Origin: Granulicella sp. S156
GTDB taxonomy: Bacteria; Acidobacteriota; Terriglobia; Terriglobales; Acidobacteriaceae
Assembly (NCBI RefSeq): GCF_009766105.1
Contig: NZ_LMUH01000009.1
Span: forward strand, 25,357 to 89,356
DNA: 64,000 nt
Direction: 5' to 3'
The notes below the pieces were generated by a model. The model made no database searches and was not told the DNA's origin. It worked only from the letters and a program-made list of their open reading frames with translations. Within the stretch, counting starts at the first letter, position 1. Every line of letters begins with the position of its first letter. This document shows positions 47,920-57,350 of the stretch, piece after piece. The position numbers and the translations under genes are program-made.

Positions 47920-49668
47920 TTAGTCTCTGATCCTGACCGCACTGTCAGCTGCATGATCTTTCAGCACAAGCGATCTCTGCGCCTTCGAGAAGTCCCCGCC
48001 GTCGAGCACGATGTGCTCATTAGCTGCGCCTTCCACCTGCAGAAAGGTCGCAGCGGAAGCGAGCAAGCGTGGAGCGGTTAGCAAGACATCCTTGCTATCG
48101 ATAAAGCGCAGAACGGACTCAGCCGAGGTATTGCCCTCGACGCTCAAGCCAAGAATGGCGACGTCCTGAACGTGGTCGAGAATAAACGCGGGTCGAAGAT
48201 CCGGAGCAGCGACCTGGAGCCGGATATTCTGCAGCGTAAGGCCGCGGAGGTTGCGCGCATAGAAGCCATATGCAGGCATAGGCCCCAGTGCGAAGTACTC
48301 CCCGGCAACCTGTGGCAGGTCGCGTCGCGCGCCATCTTCGGCAGTGCCTCCTCCGCCAAAGGTGAGATGGATATTGTCGAAGGAGATATTTTCCATCGTC
48401 GAGTCGCCAACGCAGTTGAGCGTGATGCAGGAGTAGCGCTCGCCTGGGTTGGCAGTGCTGGTTACTTTGGATTCGGCGAGTTGTGGTGGGTTGGTAGTCA
48501 CTGTTCCATGAATATTGCTGAAGGATATATTGCGCAGAGTAACCGGAGTTACATCACCCGGAGCCGCGCCGGTTGATGGTTCATAGTTGATCGATGGCAC
48601 TGCAGGTCCCCCCGGTACAGTGGGCTTGCCTGGCCGTGGCCCAATGCTGATATGGATGGGGCCCGTGACGTCTTTCAGTATCAGGTTCGAGAAGGAGATA
48701 TTCTCGTAGCGCGATCCTGGATTGCCCTGAAACTTAATCGGGCACCCATAGACCTCATAGAGCACACAGTTGGAGATCGCAATATTCTCCGGCGAGCCTC
48801 CGCCGAAGCGGAAGACCGACCAGCGGGTGCTGAAGACGCTATTCGTAATCGTGACGAACTTACAGCTTCCAAAGAGCGCGCATGCATCATCCTGCGACAG
48901 CACCGTGCAATTGGTAACCGTGACGTACTGGGAGCTGATGAAGTGGAAGCCGTCGTTGTTTCCATTCACGCGATTGTGAATATAGATGCCGTCCATATGG
49001 ACGCGCTTGCACTGGATGATGCGCAGGCTGTGATACGCGCAATCGAGCAGGTCGATATTGCGAACGCTGAGTCCCTCGCACCGATAGGTAAGCAGATGGT
49101 AGGGGCGTTTGTTCCCGCCAAGCCCGCTGGGCGGTGGCGTACCGCGAACCGGGGCGTGAAACTGAAAGCCCTGTCCGTCGATCGTGCCCGGCCCCTCCAG
49201 CGTTACATTCTTCGCGTTCACAGCAAACAGAAGTGCCCAGTTCCCATCGTTCAAAGTGGTATCGCCGCTCAGTGGAATGGCATCGACCGCGTGATACTGC
49301 TTGCCATCGGCGCTTCCCAGCAGCTTGCCGGAGGCGGCAATATGCAGGGTCACATAGCTCTTGAGTTCTACTGTGCCGATGACAAAGGTCCCTGCGGGAA
49401 CCAGGACCGTGCCGCCCCCGTCATGCGTGCAGGCATCGATCGCCGCCTGCACGGCGGCTGTATCGAGAGTGCTGCCGTCTCCTTTAGCGCCATAGTCCCG
49501 AATGTTATAGACCCGCGCCCCGAGATCGTTCGCCGGCCCCGCGACCTCCGCATGCAGCTCGCGAACGCCAATCGCTCCCACGGACATGGCGGCAATCGCG
49601 GGGATAGGGATCTGGCTTAGCCATTGACGTCGTGTGATCGCGCGCTGGTCATTTTTCTGTTCGCTCAA
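47920..49668 (-). CDS. Exported right-handed beta-helix glycosidase (GH28/polygalacturonase-like)
   Basis: 582 residues with a Tat-type leader (TRRQWLSQIPIPAIAAMSVG). The pectate-lyase-superfamily opening YNIRDYGAKGDGSTLDTAAV precedes a beta-helix with NNDGFHFISSQYVTVTNC and SQDDACALFGS, which hold Asp residues in the places used by polygalacturonases (NTDG and DD motifs), then EVYGCPIKFQG. It likely cuts pectin or rhamnogalacturonan side chains. Preceded on the same strand by a D-hydroxyacid dehydrogenase and an FAH hydrolase, suggesting use of the released sugar acids. Confidence 0.82.
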   Translation of the reverse strand: MSEQKNDQRAITRRQWLSQIPIPAIAAMSVGAIGVRELHAEVAGPANDLGARVYNIRDYGAKGDGSTLDTAAVQAAIDACTHDGGGTVLVPAGTFVIGTVELKSYVTLHIAASGKLLGSADGKQYHAVDAIPLSGDTTLNDGNWALLFAVNAKNVTLEGPGTIDGQGFQFHAPVRGTPPPSGLGGNKRPYHLLTYRCEGLSVRNIDLLDCAYHSLRIIQCKRVHMDGIYIHNRVNGNNDGFHFISSQYVTVTNCTVLSQDDACALFGSCKFVTITNSVFSTRWSVFRFGGGSPENIAISNCVLYEVYGCPIKFQGNPGSRYENISFSNLILKDVTGPIHISIGPRPGKPTVPGGPAVPSINYEPSTGAAPGDVTPVTLRNISFSNIHGTVTTNPPQLAESKVTSTANPGERYSCITLNCVGDSTMENISFDNIHLTFGGGGTAEDGARRDLPQVAGEYFALGPMPAYGFYARNLRGLTLQNIRLQVAAPDLRPAFILDHVQDVAILGLSVEGNTSAESVLRFIDSKDVLLTAPRLLASAATFLQVEGAANEHIVLDGGDFSKAQRSLVLKDHAADSAVRIRD

Positions 49669-49770
49669 GGGCGACCTCTAGAAATGGGTTGGGGCATTGG
49701 AGGAAGCCAGAGAAACAGGAAGAGGCGGCCTTTTTCATGCACCAACACAAGAAATGTAGCCATATATCTT

Positions 49771-49790
49771 TGTCAAGTACAAAAATTGTA
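49771..49790 (-). promoter_or_regulatory. Possible promoter element and palindrome upstream of the GH28-type gene
   Basis: On the minus strand TTGACA occupies 49776-49771, next to a palindrome TACAA-AAA-TTGTA at 49778-49790. The -10 match 17 bases on is poor. This A+T-rich stretch is the probable control region of the beta-helix gene. Confidence 0.3.
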
Positions 49791-49898
49791 TTTTGCAGGT
49801 AATACTGAGATCGGATAGCCACCCCACAGTCAAAAGGTCATCGAGCTGCAAGGCTGCAGATTTATGTATTTCGCACCCGATCGCCCCGGCGGCAATGT

Positions 49899-52808
49899 CT
49901 AGAGATCGCGAGCAAGCACTTCGGCAAGATGCAGCGCGCGGGTCTCCGAATTCTGCGCCACCTGCTCGCGGCAACTAAACCCATCGGCAACGACGAGTGT
50001 CCCAGGCTTTGCCGCGCGAACAGCGGGCAGAAGAACACGTTCGGCCAATGTCTGTGAAACCTCATACTTATCTTTTTCAAAGCCAAAAGGGCCGGCCATG
50101 CCGCAGCATCCCGAGTCGAGCAGCCGCACATCGGCACCAGTGCTACGCAGCAGTTGCATCTCATCGGTCATCTTCATCACAGCCTGGTGATGGCAGTGGC
50201 CTTGTACAAGGATCGTGCCGTCGATAACCGGTGGTTTGTACTCGGGTGCATGTTTCACAAGGAACTGACTCAGCAGATACGTGCGGTCACGAAGCTTTGC
50301 TGCGCGCGCGTCGCTAGGAAGCAGGTTCACAAGCTCATCGCGAAAGACGGTGGCACAGCTAGGCTCCAGCACGACGACGGGCATCTCTGCATAGGGAGTG
50401 AGTGCGTCCAGCGTTTTGTGCAGATACTTCTTCGCGGAGTCCAGCAAGCCGAAGTCATACAGCGGGCGGCCGCAGCATACATGCTGTTGCAGTACATGCA
50501 CGCGGAATCCCGCATCGGTGAGCACCTTATGCGCAGCGACGGCTGTATCGGAGTGCAGATAGTTATTGAAGGTATCCGCCCATAGCAGCACATCGCCCTT
50601 CGGCTGCTCGGGTTGTTTCAGCCTCTTCGACCGTTTGCGGAAGGTCTGGCTGGAGAACGATGGCAGCGTGCGGTTGGGATGAATATGCAGCGCAGCCTTC
50701 GCGAGTTTGCTGGTTAGCGGCCAGCTCGCCATACCATTTGCAATGCCGGGCGCGATAGATGCGAGCCTGGACCACTTATCAATGAAGCCGAAGGCATAGG
50801 CTCCGAGTGGCCGCAAGCGGCCTTCATAGTGGTGTGCGAGAAACTCTGCTTTGTACGTCGCCATATCGACGTTGACCGGGCACTCGGTCTTGCAAGCCTT
50901 ACAGGCGAGGCACAGGTCTAGCGCCTCGCGCACCTCTTCGCTACGCCATCCATCGCGAATTATGTCGCCCTGCATCATCTCCCACAACAGGTGTGCGCGG
51001 CCGCGCGTGGAGTGCTTCTCCTCTTTCGTCGCCATGTAGCTCGGGCACATCGTTCCAGCATCTGCCTTGCGGCAAGCGCCGACGCCGACACAGCGCAGAG
51101 CGGCCTGTTCAAACGAGCCGCCGTCTGCAGGGAAGTGGAAGTGTGTCGACGTCTGCATGGGAGGATGAGACGTGTTCAGGCGCAGGTAGTCATGCGGCTG
51201 ATAAGCATCGATCAGCTTGCCGGGATTCATGCGGCCCAGAGGGTCCCACAGCCGTTTGAACTCGCGGAAGGCTTCCATCAACTCCGGACCGAACATCTTT
51301 TCCAGCAGCGCGCCGCGTGCCTGGCCGTCGCCATGTTCGCCGGAGATCGAGCCGCCGAGGCTCACCACCAGATCGGTAGCTCGATCAACAAACTCACGGT
51401 AGATGGCAATTCCGCGCTCACTCTGAAAATCGAAGTTAATGCGCAGATGCACGCATCCATGGCCAAAGTGACCGTACATCGGCGAACGGTAGCCGTACTC
51501 CTGCATCAGCGCAAAGATGGCGCGAAGATACTCGCCGAGCTTGTGCGGAGCGACTGCAGCATCTTCCCATCCTTCCCAACCGACAGGCTCGCCGGGAACG
51601 AATGCCGTCGCGCCCAGCGCGGATTCGCGCACGAACCATACCTTGCGAGCCTCTTCTGGCGTATAGCTGCGAACCGACGGGCGCGCCGGGAATTGCTGCG
51701 CGGCAACGACAACTGCCTCGGCCTTTGCGTCCGCTTCTTCCGCGCTGTCCGCTCCCAGTTCCACGAGAAGATAGCCCTTGCCTTCAGGCAGAAGACGTAC
51801 TTCTTCTGTAGCTAGGTTCTTGCGCTGCATAAACTCCACCAGCAGCCCGTCGAAGCCCTCCAGCGCGATGGGGTGGTGTTCGAGGACGAGAGGAACATTG
51901 TCGGCGGCGATGAAGGCATCGGAAAAACCGAGCCCGACGAGGCGGCGAAACTGCGGGCTCTTTACGAGACGCAGCTTGGCTTCGAGAATCGTGACGCAGG
52001 TCCCCTCGCTTCCAACCAGAGCTCGCGCGACGTTGAAGCCTTGCTCGGGCAGAAGCTCATCGAGGTTATAACCGGAGACGCGGCGCGGAATACGCGGGAA
52101 GCGTTCGCGGATGAGCGAGGCGTATTGGTCGCGAATCTTCTTGAGGCCAGCGTAGATCTCACCCTGGCGTCCGCCTGTGGCGATGATCGCCTCGAGCTCT
52201 TCTTCTGTAGTGGGTCCGACGGTCATGCGTGTGCCGTCGTACAGCAGGATGTCGAGAGATTCAACGTTGTCGACGGTTTTGCCACCGAGCAGGCTATGGG
52301 TCCCGCACGAATTATTGCCGATCATGCCGCCGAGTGTGCAGCGGCTATGGGTTGCGGGGTCGGGTGCAAAGGTAAGCGCGTGTTTCTCCGCGGCTTCACG
52401 AACGCGATCGAGCACAACGCCGGGCTCTACCCGCGCTGTCCTGCCTTCAGGATCGACGGATAACACACGGCGCATGTACTTCGAGAAGTCGAGGATAACG
52501 GCCGTGTTGCAGCCTTGCCCCGCCAGGCTGGTAGCTGCACCACGCGCCAGGACCGGCGCCTCGAACTCTCTGCAGGCGGCCAGTGTTGCTTCAATGTCTG
52601 CTGCATCGAGCGGCACGACAAGGCCTATAGGTATCTGCCGATAGTTCGAGGCATCGGTTGCGTACAGCGCCCGCGTTCCCTGATCGAAGCGCACCTCGCC
52701 GCGAACGGTGCGGCGAAGGTGCGCTTCGAGGTCAGTGGCTGATGGAAAGGGATGGAACGGTGTCTTCGCCGCAGGGGCGTGGAGAATCGTCAGCGGCGGT
52801 GTAGCCAT
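49899..52808 (-). CDS. FAD/Fe-S D-2-hydroxyacid dehydrogenase (D-lactate/D-2-hydroxyglutarate type)
   Basis: 969 residues in one chain. Part 1 is a PCMH-type FAD domain with PIGLVVPLDAADIEAT and NNSCGTHSLLGGKTVDN; part 2 is the FAD-linked oxidase C-terminal domain with GHFGHGCVHLRINFD and GEHGDGQARG. Two ferredoxin-like clusters follow, near residues 570 (CVGVGACR) and 631 (CLACKACKTECP), then two CCG motifs near 776 and 898. This matches YdiJ/Dld-II-type enzymes that pass electrons to the quinone pool. The start lies 16 bases after the FAH gene, so they form an operon. Confidence 0.9.
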   Translation of the reverse strand: MATPPLTILHAPAAKTPFHPFPSATDLEAHLRRTVRGEVRFDQGTRALYATDASNYRQIPIGLVVPLDAADIEATLAACREFEAPVLARGAATSLAGQGCNTAVILDFSKYMRRVLSVDPEGRTARVEPGVVLDRVREAAEKHALTFAPDPATHSRCTLGGMIGNNSCGTHSLLGGKTVDNVESLDILLYDGTRMTVGPTTEEELEAIIATGGRQGEIYAGLKKIRDQYASLIRERFPRIPRRVSGYNLDELLPEQGFNVARALVGSEGTCVTILEAKLRLVKSPQFRRLVGLGFSDAFIAADNVPLVLEHHPIALEGFDGLLVEFMQRKNLATEEVRLLPEGKGYLLVELGADSAEEADAKAEAVVVAAQQFPARPSVRSYTPEEARKVWFVRESALGATAFVPGEPVGWEGWEDAAVAPHKLGEYLRAIFALMQEYGYRSPMYGHFGHGCVHLRINFDFQSERGIAIYREFVDRATDLVVSLGGSISGEHGDGQARGALLEKMFGPELMEAFREFKRLWDPLGRMNPGKLIDAYQPHDYLRLNTSHPPMQTSTHFHFPADGGSFEQAALRCVGVGACRKADAGTMCPSYMATKEEKHSTRGRAHLLWEMMQGDIIRDGWRSEEVREALDLCLACKACKTECPVNVDMATYKAEFLAHHYEGRLRPLGAYAFGFIDKWSRLASIAPGIANGMASWPLTSKLAKAALHIHPNRTLPSFSSQTFRKRSKRLKQPEQPKGDVLLWADTFNNYLHSDTAVAAHKVLTDAGFRVHVLQQHVCCGRPLYDFGLLDSAKKYLHKTLDALTPYAEMPVVVLEPSCATVFRDELVNLLPSDARAAKLRDRTYLLSQFLVKHAPEYKPPVIDGTILVQGHCHHQAVMKMTDEMQLLRSTGADVRLLDSGCCGMAGPFGFEKDKYEVSQTLAERVLLPAVRAAKPGTLVVADGFSCREQVAQNSETRALHLAEVLARDL

Positions 52809-52824
52809 TCGTCGACCTTTCTGT

Positions 52825-53688
52825 TTAGCGAGAACTCACATCTCCAGGATCGGCAACAACAAGCTGATTCTGTTCACCGAGCCCATTGATACCAAGGCGG
52901 ATTCTATTACCAGGCCGCAGATAGACCGGTGGTTTCTGGCCGAGGCCAACGCCCGGCGGCGTACCGGTGGAGATAATGTCGCCGGGTTGCAGGCTCATAA
53001 AGCGGCTGAGATAGCTGATCAGGTACTTGACCCCGAAGACCATCGTCTGTGTAGAGCCGTTCTGATAGCGATGCCCATCGACCTCCAGCCACATGTCGAG
53101 TGCCTGCGGGTCGGGAACCTCGTCAGCCGTGACCAGCCAGGGGCCAGTGGGGCCGAAGGTATCGGCACTCTTGCCTTTGACCCATTGTCCCGTGCCTTCG
53201 AGCTGGAAAGCACGCTCCGAGACATCGTTGATCAGACAATAGCCCGCGACGTGCGAGAGTGCGTCTTCTTCCGTCACGTACTTCGCAGTAGTCCCGATGA
53301 CCACACCGAGTTCAACCTCCCAATCGGTCTTCAGTGAACCTCTCGGAATGACCACATTGTCATCCGGTCCGCAGATGGAAGACGCTGCCTTCATGAAGAG
53401 CACCGGCTCAGAGGGCACGGTCATGCCGGACTCTGCCGCATGGTCGGAGTAGTTGAGGCCGATGCAGAGAAACTTTCCTGGCTGCACAACACAGGAGCCG
53501 AAGCGTGGCTTGCCCTCGACGATGGGCAGATCGTTCAGCGAGAGCTGGGCCAGGGCCTTGAGCGAATCGGGCGAGAGAAACTTGCCGCCCAGATCGGGAA
53601 TGACTCCGGAAAGATCGCGAATCGTTCCGTCAGGTGCGAGGACGCCTGGTTTCTCCTGGCCTGCGGGGCCGTATCGTAACAGTTTCAA
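52825..53688 (-). CDS. Fumarylacetoacetate hydrolase-family protein
   Basis: 287 residues. The metal and catalytic region is clear: CIGLNYSDHAAESGM, GPDDNVVIPRGSLKTDWEVE with paired acidic ligands, NDVSERAFQ and KSADTFGPTGPWLVTADE. This is the subgroup that includes 2,4-diketo-3-deoxy-L-rhamnonate/fuconate hydrolases and ureidoglycolate-lyase-like proteins, which cleave C-C bonds in sugar-acid breakdown. Its operon partner oxidises a D-2-hydroxyacid, the kind of product such cleavage may give. The exact substrate is inferred. Confidence 0.88.
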   Translation of the reverse strand: MKLLRYGPAGQEKPGVLAPDGTIRDLSGVIPDLGGKFLSPDSLKALAQLSLNDLPIVEGKPRFGSCVVQPGKFLCIGLNYSDHAAESGMTVPSEPVLFMKAASSICGPDDNVVIPRGSLKTDWEVELGVVIGTTAKYVTEEDALSHVAGYCLINDVSERAFQLEGTGQWVKGKSADTFGPTGPWLVTADEVPDPQALDMWLEVDGHRYQNGSTQTMVFGVKYLISYLSRFMSLQPGDIISTGTPPGVGLGQKPPVYLRPGNRIRLGINGLGEQNQLVVADPGDVSSR

Positions 53689-53852
53689 GTCGTTGCTCCT
53701 TTTGCAGTCGGTTAGGTCGATATGCCTTAGTAGTTAATGAGGTTCACGCGAAACCTCAGTGCTTCAACAGCCAGGTCAATGATATCGCCGTCGCGTACCA
53801 GCGGAGCGGATCTCTTATGGCCGTTGCTCCAGACGTCGATCCTACACAGCGC

Positions 53853-55442
53853 TCATTTTGTCTCACTCAAGTCGAGTTCGCGCTCCAGTCTCCGCAGCAC
53901 CGTATCGCTGATTCGTCCTGTGTTGCGCAGGTCCACAAGGGTCTTTCGCTGTATCTTCAGGAGTTCGAACGCGACCTCTCGCTGACGTGCATATTGCGTC
54001 ATGTCTGCGTTGTTGTCACTGTGGCTCAGCAGCGCTGTAAGGCGATCCTGATGGTGTTCGGCGAAGTCTTCATACATCTCCTCAAACTCCGGCTGGTCAC
54101 GCTCACGAGCCTCTTGTATATAGGTGAGCGCGGACTCGAGCATCAATCGTCGAGCTTCTACCTCCTCACCGTCCGGCCCACCTACGCTGCCTAGCCCCAG
54201 CGCGCGGACGAGCGGTGGAAGCGTCAGCCCCTGCAGGACCAGCGTGACCAGAATCACGCTGAAGGTCAGAAAGATGATCAGGTTGCGGCTGGGAAAGGGT
54301 TGGCCGTTGGCCATGGTCTCAGGGATGGAAAGTGCTGCTGCCAGCGACACCACGCCCCTCATCCCTGTCCATCCCGTCACGAAGATCTGTTTTGCCGAAG
54401 CGATCGGCTCAGTCTGTTTTAGAAAACGCCTGCGGATGTAATAGGCCAGATAGGCGCCGGGGTAGATCCAAAGGAGCCTCAGCGCAATGACCAGTGTGCT
54501 GACGCCAGCGGCATAGGCCAGCAGTGTCAACTTGCTGTAGCTGTGCAACCCTGCAAGGACAAAAGGCAGTTGCAGGCCAATCAAAAGGAATACCACGCCA
54601 TTTAGTACAAAATCGATAGCGTTCCACAGAGCATAAGCCTGCAGCCGCACCCCCGGCGAAAAATACTCGGTGCTCTTTCTACTCAGATAAAGGCCGCACG
54701 CAACGACGGCGAGAACACCGGACGCATGGGCCTCTTCCGCTGCTATGTAGGCCCCGTAGGCCGCGACGAGACCCAGCGTCATTTCGATAGGCCCATCGTC
54801 GATATGGAGCTCAAACCAATGCACCACCCAACCCACAACGACACCGATCCCGATGCCCGCCACAATCAGATAGAGCAGTCGCAGAGCGCCGGCACCAAAG
54901 GAAGGCGTCACGCCGCTCACCACCATGGCGACGCCAAACTCCAGTGCCAGCAGACCGGTAGCGTCGTTTACGAGGCTCTCGCCTTCCAGGATGTCGGTGA
55001 TCTGTTGTGGCAGCCCTACTCGCTTGGCAATGGAGGTCGCGGCAATCGCATCCGTGGGTGCTACGATCGCTCCTAAGACAAACCCTGTACGCCAGTACAA
55101 GAGCGAGAACAGCCGTTCCCCGGCCAGCGCCATACCGAGTACGGTAAAGCCGATCAAGCCGAACGCCAGCAGAAGAATGCTCGCGATGTTGTAGCGAAAG
55201 TCGCGCCAGGAGGTCTCCCACGCGGCGTGGAACAGCAGCGGTGGCAAAATCACCAGAAAGATGATCTCCGGGTTCAGGCTGATCTTCGGCAGCCCTGGCA
55301 CAAAGCTGACCAGAAGCCCCGCAATGACCAGCACAATCGGGTAGGCCACCTTCAGCCTGCGAGCTAGATCGCCGAAGATCACCACAAAGAGCAGCAGCAA
55401 GAGAAAAACCGTCTCTATCCCTCGTATTCCCTCGTGCATCAA
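53853..55442 (-). CDS. Na+/H+ antiporter, CPA1 family
   Basis: 529 residues with about 12 hydrophobic helices and a cytoplasmic C-terminal tail (about 420-529). Typical motifs: FHAAWETSWRDFR, GAIVAPTDAIAATSIAKRVG, and ESLVNDATGLLALEFGVAM, which carries the conserved ND-type ion site, followed by GWTGMRGVVSLAAALSIP. It exchanges protons for sodium across the inner membrane. The start is two Met codons long (MMHEG). Stand-alone, same strand as the FAH gene. Confidence 0.9.
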   Translation of the reverse strand: MMHEGIRGIETVFLLLLLFVVIFGDLARRLKVAYPIVLVIAGLLVSFVPGLPKISLNPEIIFLVILPPLLFHAAWETSWRDFRYNIASILLLAFGLIGFTVLGMALAGERLFSLLYWRTGFVLGAIVAPTDAIAATSIAKRVGLPQQITDILEGESLVNDATGLLALEFGVAMVVSGVTPSFGAGALRLLYLIVAGIGIGVVVGWVVHWFELHIDDGPIEMTLGLVAAYGAYIAAEEAHASGVLAVVACGLYLSRKSTEYFSPGVRLQAYALWNAIDFVLNGVVFLLIGLQLPFVLAGLHSYSKLTLLAYAAGVSTLVIALRLLWIYPGAYLAYYIRRRFLKQTEPIASAKQIFVTGWTGMRGVVSLAAALSIPETMANGQPFPSRNLIIFLTFSVILVTLVLQGLTLPPLVRALGLGSVGGPDGEEVEARRLMLESALTYIQEARERDQPEFEEMYEDFAEHHQDRLTALLSHSDNNADMTQYARQREVAFELLKIQRKTLVDLRNTGRISDTVLRRLERELDLSETK

Positions 55443-55562
55443 GATCTCCCTTCCCGCCTTTGCATAAGACGCGGCAATCAGTCTTCAAGTATCTCCTGTT
55501 CAACCTTGGAAGCTGCCGAGAAGTGGTCTTTGCTGTCTTTATAACGAATGCTACTGTCGCCT

Positions 55563-55684
55563 GTTTTTCGTCGTCATCCTGAGCCGCAGGCGAAGGACCC
55601 CCGAATTCAGGTATTGCCTTTGCAGCTCGCCGCCACTCCAAATGCGGGGGTCCTTCAGCTTCGCTTCAGGATGACGACAAAAAC
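55563..55684. repeat. Long hairpin repeat, family E copy 1
   Basis: Arms GTTTTTCGTCGTCATCCTGA (55563-55582) and TCAGGATGACGACAAAAAC (55666-55684) pair with one extra base. Inside, GGACCCCCG pairs with CGGGGGTCC. It lies between the divergent antiporter and cobW genes. Confidence 0.75.
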
Positions 55685-55706
55685 GAGTAATTTGCAACTC
55701 CATTAT

Positions 55707-55728
55707 TGATTATGTATTCTCATTATCA
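55707..55728 (+). promoter_or_regulatory. Candidate Zur box overlapping the cobW start
   Basis: TGATTATG-TATTCT-CATTATCA, a 22-base palindrome with 7 of 8 arm pairs, A+T-rich in a G+C-rich genome. Its last base is the first base of the cobW ATG. There is no ribosome site, so cobW may be leaderless and the site would cover the promoter downstream end. The link to zinc is inferred from the genes controlled. Confidence 0.5.
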
Positions 55729-56951
55729 TGAGTGACCCAGTGAAAACTCTCCCCACTACCGTACTCTCCGGCTTCCTCGGTGCCGGCAAGACGACCCTGC
55801 TCAACCACGTGCTGAACAATCGCGCTGGCATGAGAGTTGCGGTGATTGTGAACGACATGAGTGAGATCAACATCGACGCGCAACTGATCGCCCAGAGTGG
55901 CGCAGGGCTGAGCAGGACCGAAGAAAAACTCATAGAGATGACGAATGGATGCATCTGCTGCACGCTGCGGGATGATCTGCTGCAAGAGGTATCGCGTCTG
56001 GCGCGCGAGGGTCGGTTCGACTACCTCCTGATCGAGTCGACCGGTATCTCCGAGCCTCTGCCCGTCGCTGCGACCTTTACCTTCATCGACGAGACCGGCA
56101 AGTCGCTCTCCGAGGTGGCAAAGCTCGACACGATGGTAACTGTAGTTGATGCAGCCGCTCTGCTCAACGATATCCGCTCCATCGATGACCTGCGAGACCG
56201 CGATCTGGCGTTGAGCAGTGAGGACGAACGGTCGCTGTCGGACCTGCTGATCGATCAGATCGAGTTCGCCAACGTCCTCGTCATCAATAAGACCGACCTC
56301 GTGAGTGCGCAGGAATTGGAGCGTCTCGAAGCCATCCTCGAACATCTGAATCCCGGCGCGGAGCAGGTTCGTGCCGTGCGTGGAGAGGTTCCTCTCAACA
56401 GCATCCTGCATACAGGACTCTTCGACATGGAAGCAGCGGAGACCTCAGCCGGCTGGATTCGAGAGTTGAACGACCGTCACACTCCTGAGACGGAGGAGTA
56501 CGGTATCGCGAGTTTCGTCTACAGGGCACGCCGTCCATTTCATCCGGAGCGCTTCGAGAAGCTGACGAATGGAGGCTTTCCCAACGTGCTTCGCGCCAAG
56601 GGTTTTCTCTGGCTCGCCTCCTGCAACGACGATCTGATTCTTTTCTCAATTGCGGGTAGCACGCTCACCGTTGAGCCTCAGGCACAGTGGCTTGCGGCAG
56701 GAGCCGCTGACGAAGAGCATGATCCCGAGACCAGGGAGTACATCGGCAAAGTGTGGGAACCGGAGTTCGGAGACCGTCGGCAGGAGATTGTCTTCATCGG
56801 CGCTGGTATGGATCGTGCAGCACTTGAAGCCCAGATGAATGCGGCATTGCTGACTCCCGAGGAGATGGCTGGCGGCCCACGGGCCTGGAGCAAACTCAAA
56901 GATCCGTTTGCGGAGATGTTCCGCGATCGCGAAGTACCGATAGAGGCATAA
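55728..56951 (+). CDS. CobW/COG0523 GTPase, probable zinc metallochaperone
   Basis: 407 residues. P-loop GFLGAGKTTLLNH at 15-27, the metal-binding CICC motif C75-I-C77-C78 in NGCICCTLRDDLL, an ESTGISEPLPVA switch region and NKTDLV for guanine. The C-terminal CobW domain holds RARRPFHPERF. Members of this subgroup deliver zinc under limitation (ZigA/ZagA type). It heads a tight operon with rpmB, rpmG and an unknown gene, beneath a Zur-like palindrome. Confidence 0.9.
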   Translation: MSDPVKTLPTTVLSGFLGAGKTTLLNHVLNNRAGMRVAVIVNDMSEINIDAQLIAQSGAGLSRTEEKLIEMTNGCICCTLRDDLLQEVSRLAREGRFDYLLIESTGISEPLPVAATFTFIDETGKSLSEVAKLDTMVTVVDAAALLNDIRSIDDLRDRDLALSSEDERSLSDLLIDQIEFANVLVINKTDLVSAQELERLEAILEHLNPGAEQVRAVRGEVPLNSILHTGLFDMEAAETSAGWIRELNDRHTPETEEYGIASFVYRARRPFHPERFEKLTNGGFPNVLRAKGFLWLASCNDDLILFSIAGSTLTVEPQAQWLAAGAADEEHDPETREYIGKVWEPEFGDRRQEIVFIGAGMDRAALEAQMNAALLTPEEMAGGPRAWSKLKDPFAEMFRDREVPIEA

Positions 56952-56963
56952 AGAGGAAGACAC

Positions 56964-57191
56964 GTGGCAAAGGTATGTCCTATCACGGGCAAGCGCACAG
57001 TCACCGGTAATAACGTTTCGCACGCAAACAACAAGACGCGCCGTCGCTGGGAGCCCAACCTGCAGTGGAAGCGCATTTGGATACCGAGCGAAAACCGTTT
57101 TGTGCGTATGCGCGTCAGTGCGCGTGGGCTCCGCACGATCCAGAAGCTAGGTGTGGAAGCGGCTCTGTTGAAAGCAGCGAAGAGGAGTTAG
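56964..57191 (+). CDS. rpmB: Ribosomal protein L28, zinc-independent type
   Basis: 75 residues from GTG, with AGAGG before it. It begins [20 protein letters not shown] and contains [14 protein letters not shown] and [13 protein letters not shown], standard L28 sequence. Only one cysteine (C5) is present, so the CxxC pairs of zinc-binding L28 are absent. Such paralogs replace zinc-bearing copies when zinc is scarce. It lies 12 bases after cobW and 3 bases before rpmG. Confidence 0.92.
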   Translation: MAKVCPITGKRTVTGNNVSHANNKTRRRWEPNLQWKRIWIPSENRFVRMRVSARGLRTIQKLGVEAALLKAAKRS

Positions 57192-57194
57192 AGG

Positions 57195-57347
57195 ATGCGC
57201 ACGATCATCAAGTTAGTTTCGACCGCTGGCACCGGACACTTCTACACCACCACGAAGAACCCGAAGCTGAATCCCGGCAAGCTCGAGTTGCGAAAGTACG
57301 ACCCCGTGATTCGCAAGCACGTTCTTTATCGGGAAGCCAAAGCGTAG
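57195..57347 (+). CDS. rpmG: Ribosomal protein L33, zinc-independent type
   Basis: 50 residues, ATG at 57195 to TAG at 57347, preceded by TTAGAGG. The sequence starts [20 protein letters not shown] and continues [20 protein letters not shown] and [10 protein letters not shown]. It contains no cysteine, while zinc-binding L33 has four. It forms a typical cysteine-free pair with the adjacent L28. Confidence 0.92.
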   Translation: MRTIIKLVSTAGTGHFYTTTKNPKLNPGKLELRKYDPVIRKHVLYREAKA

Positions 57348-57350
57348 AGT

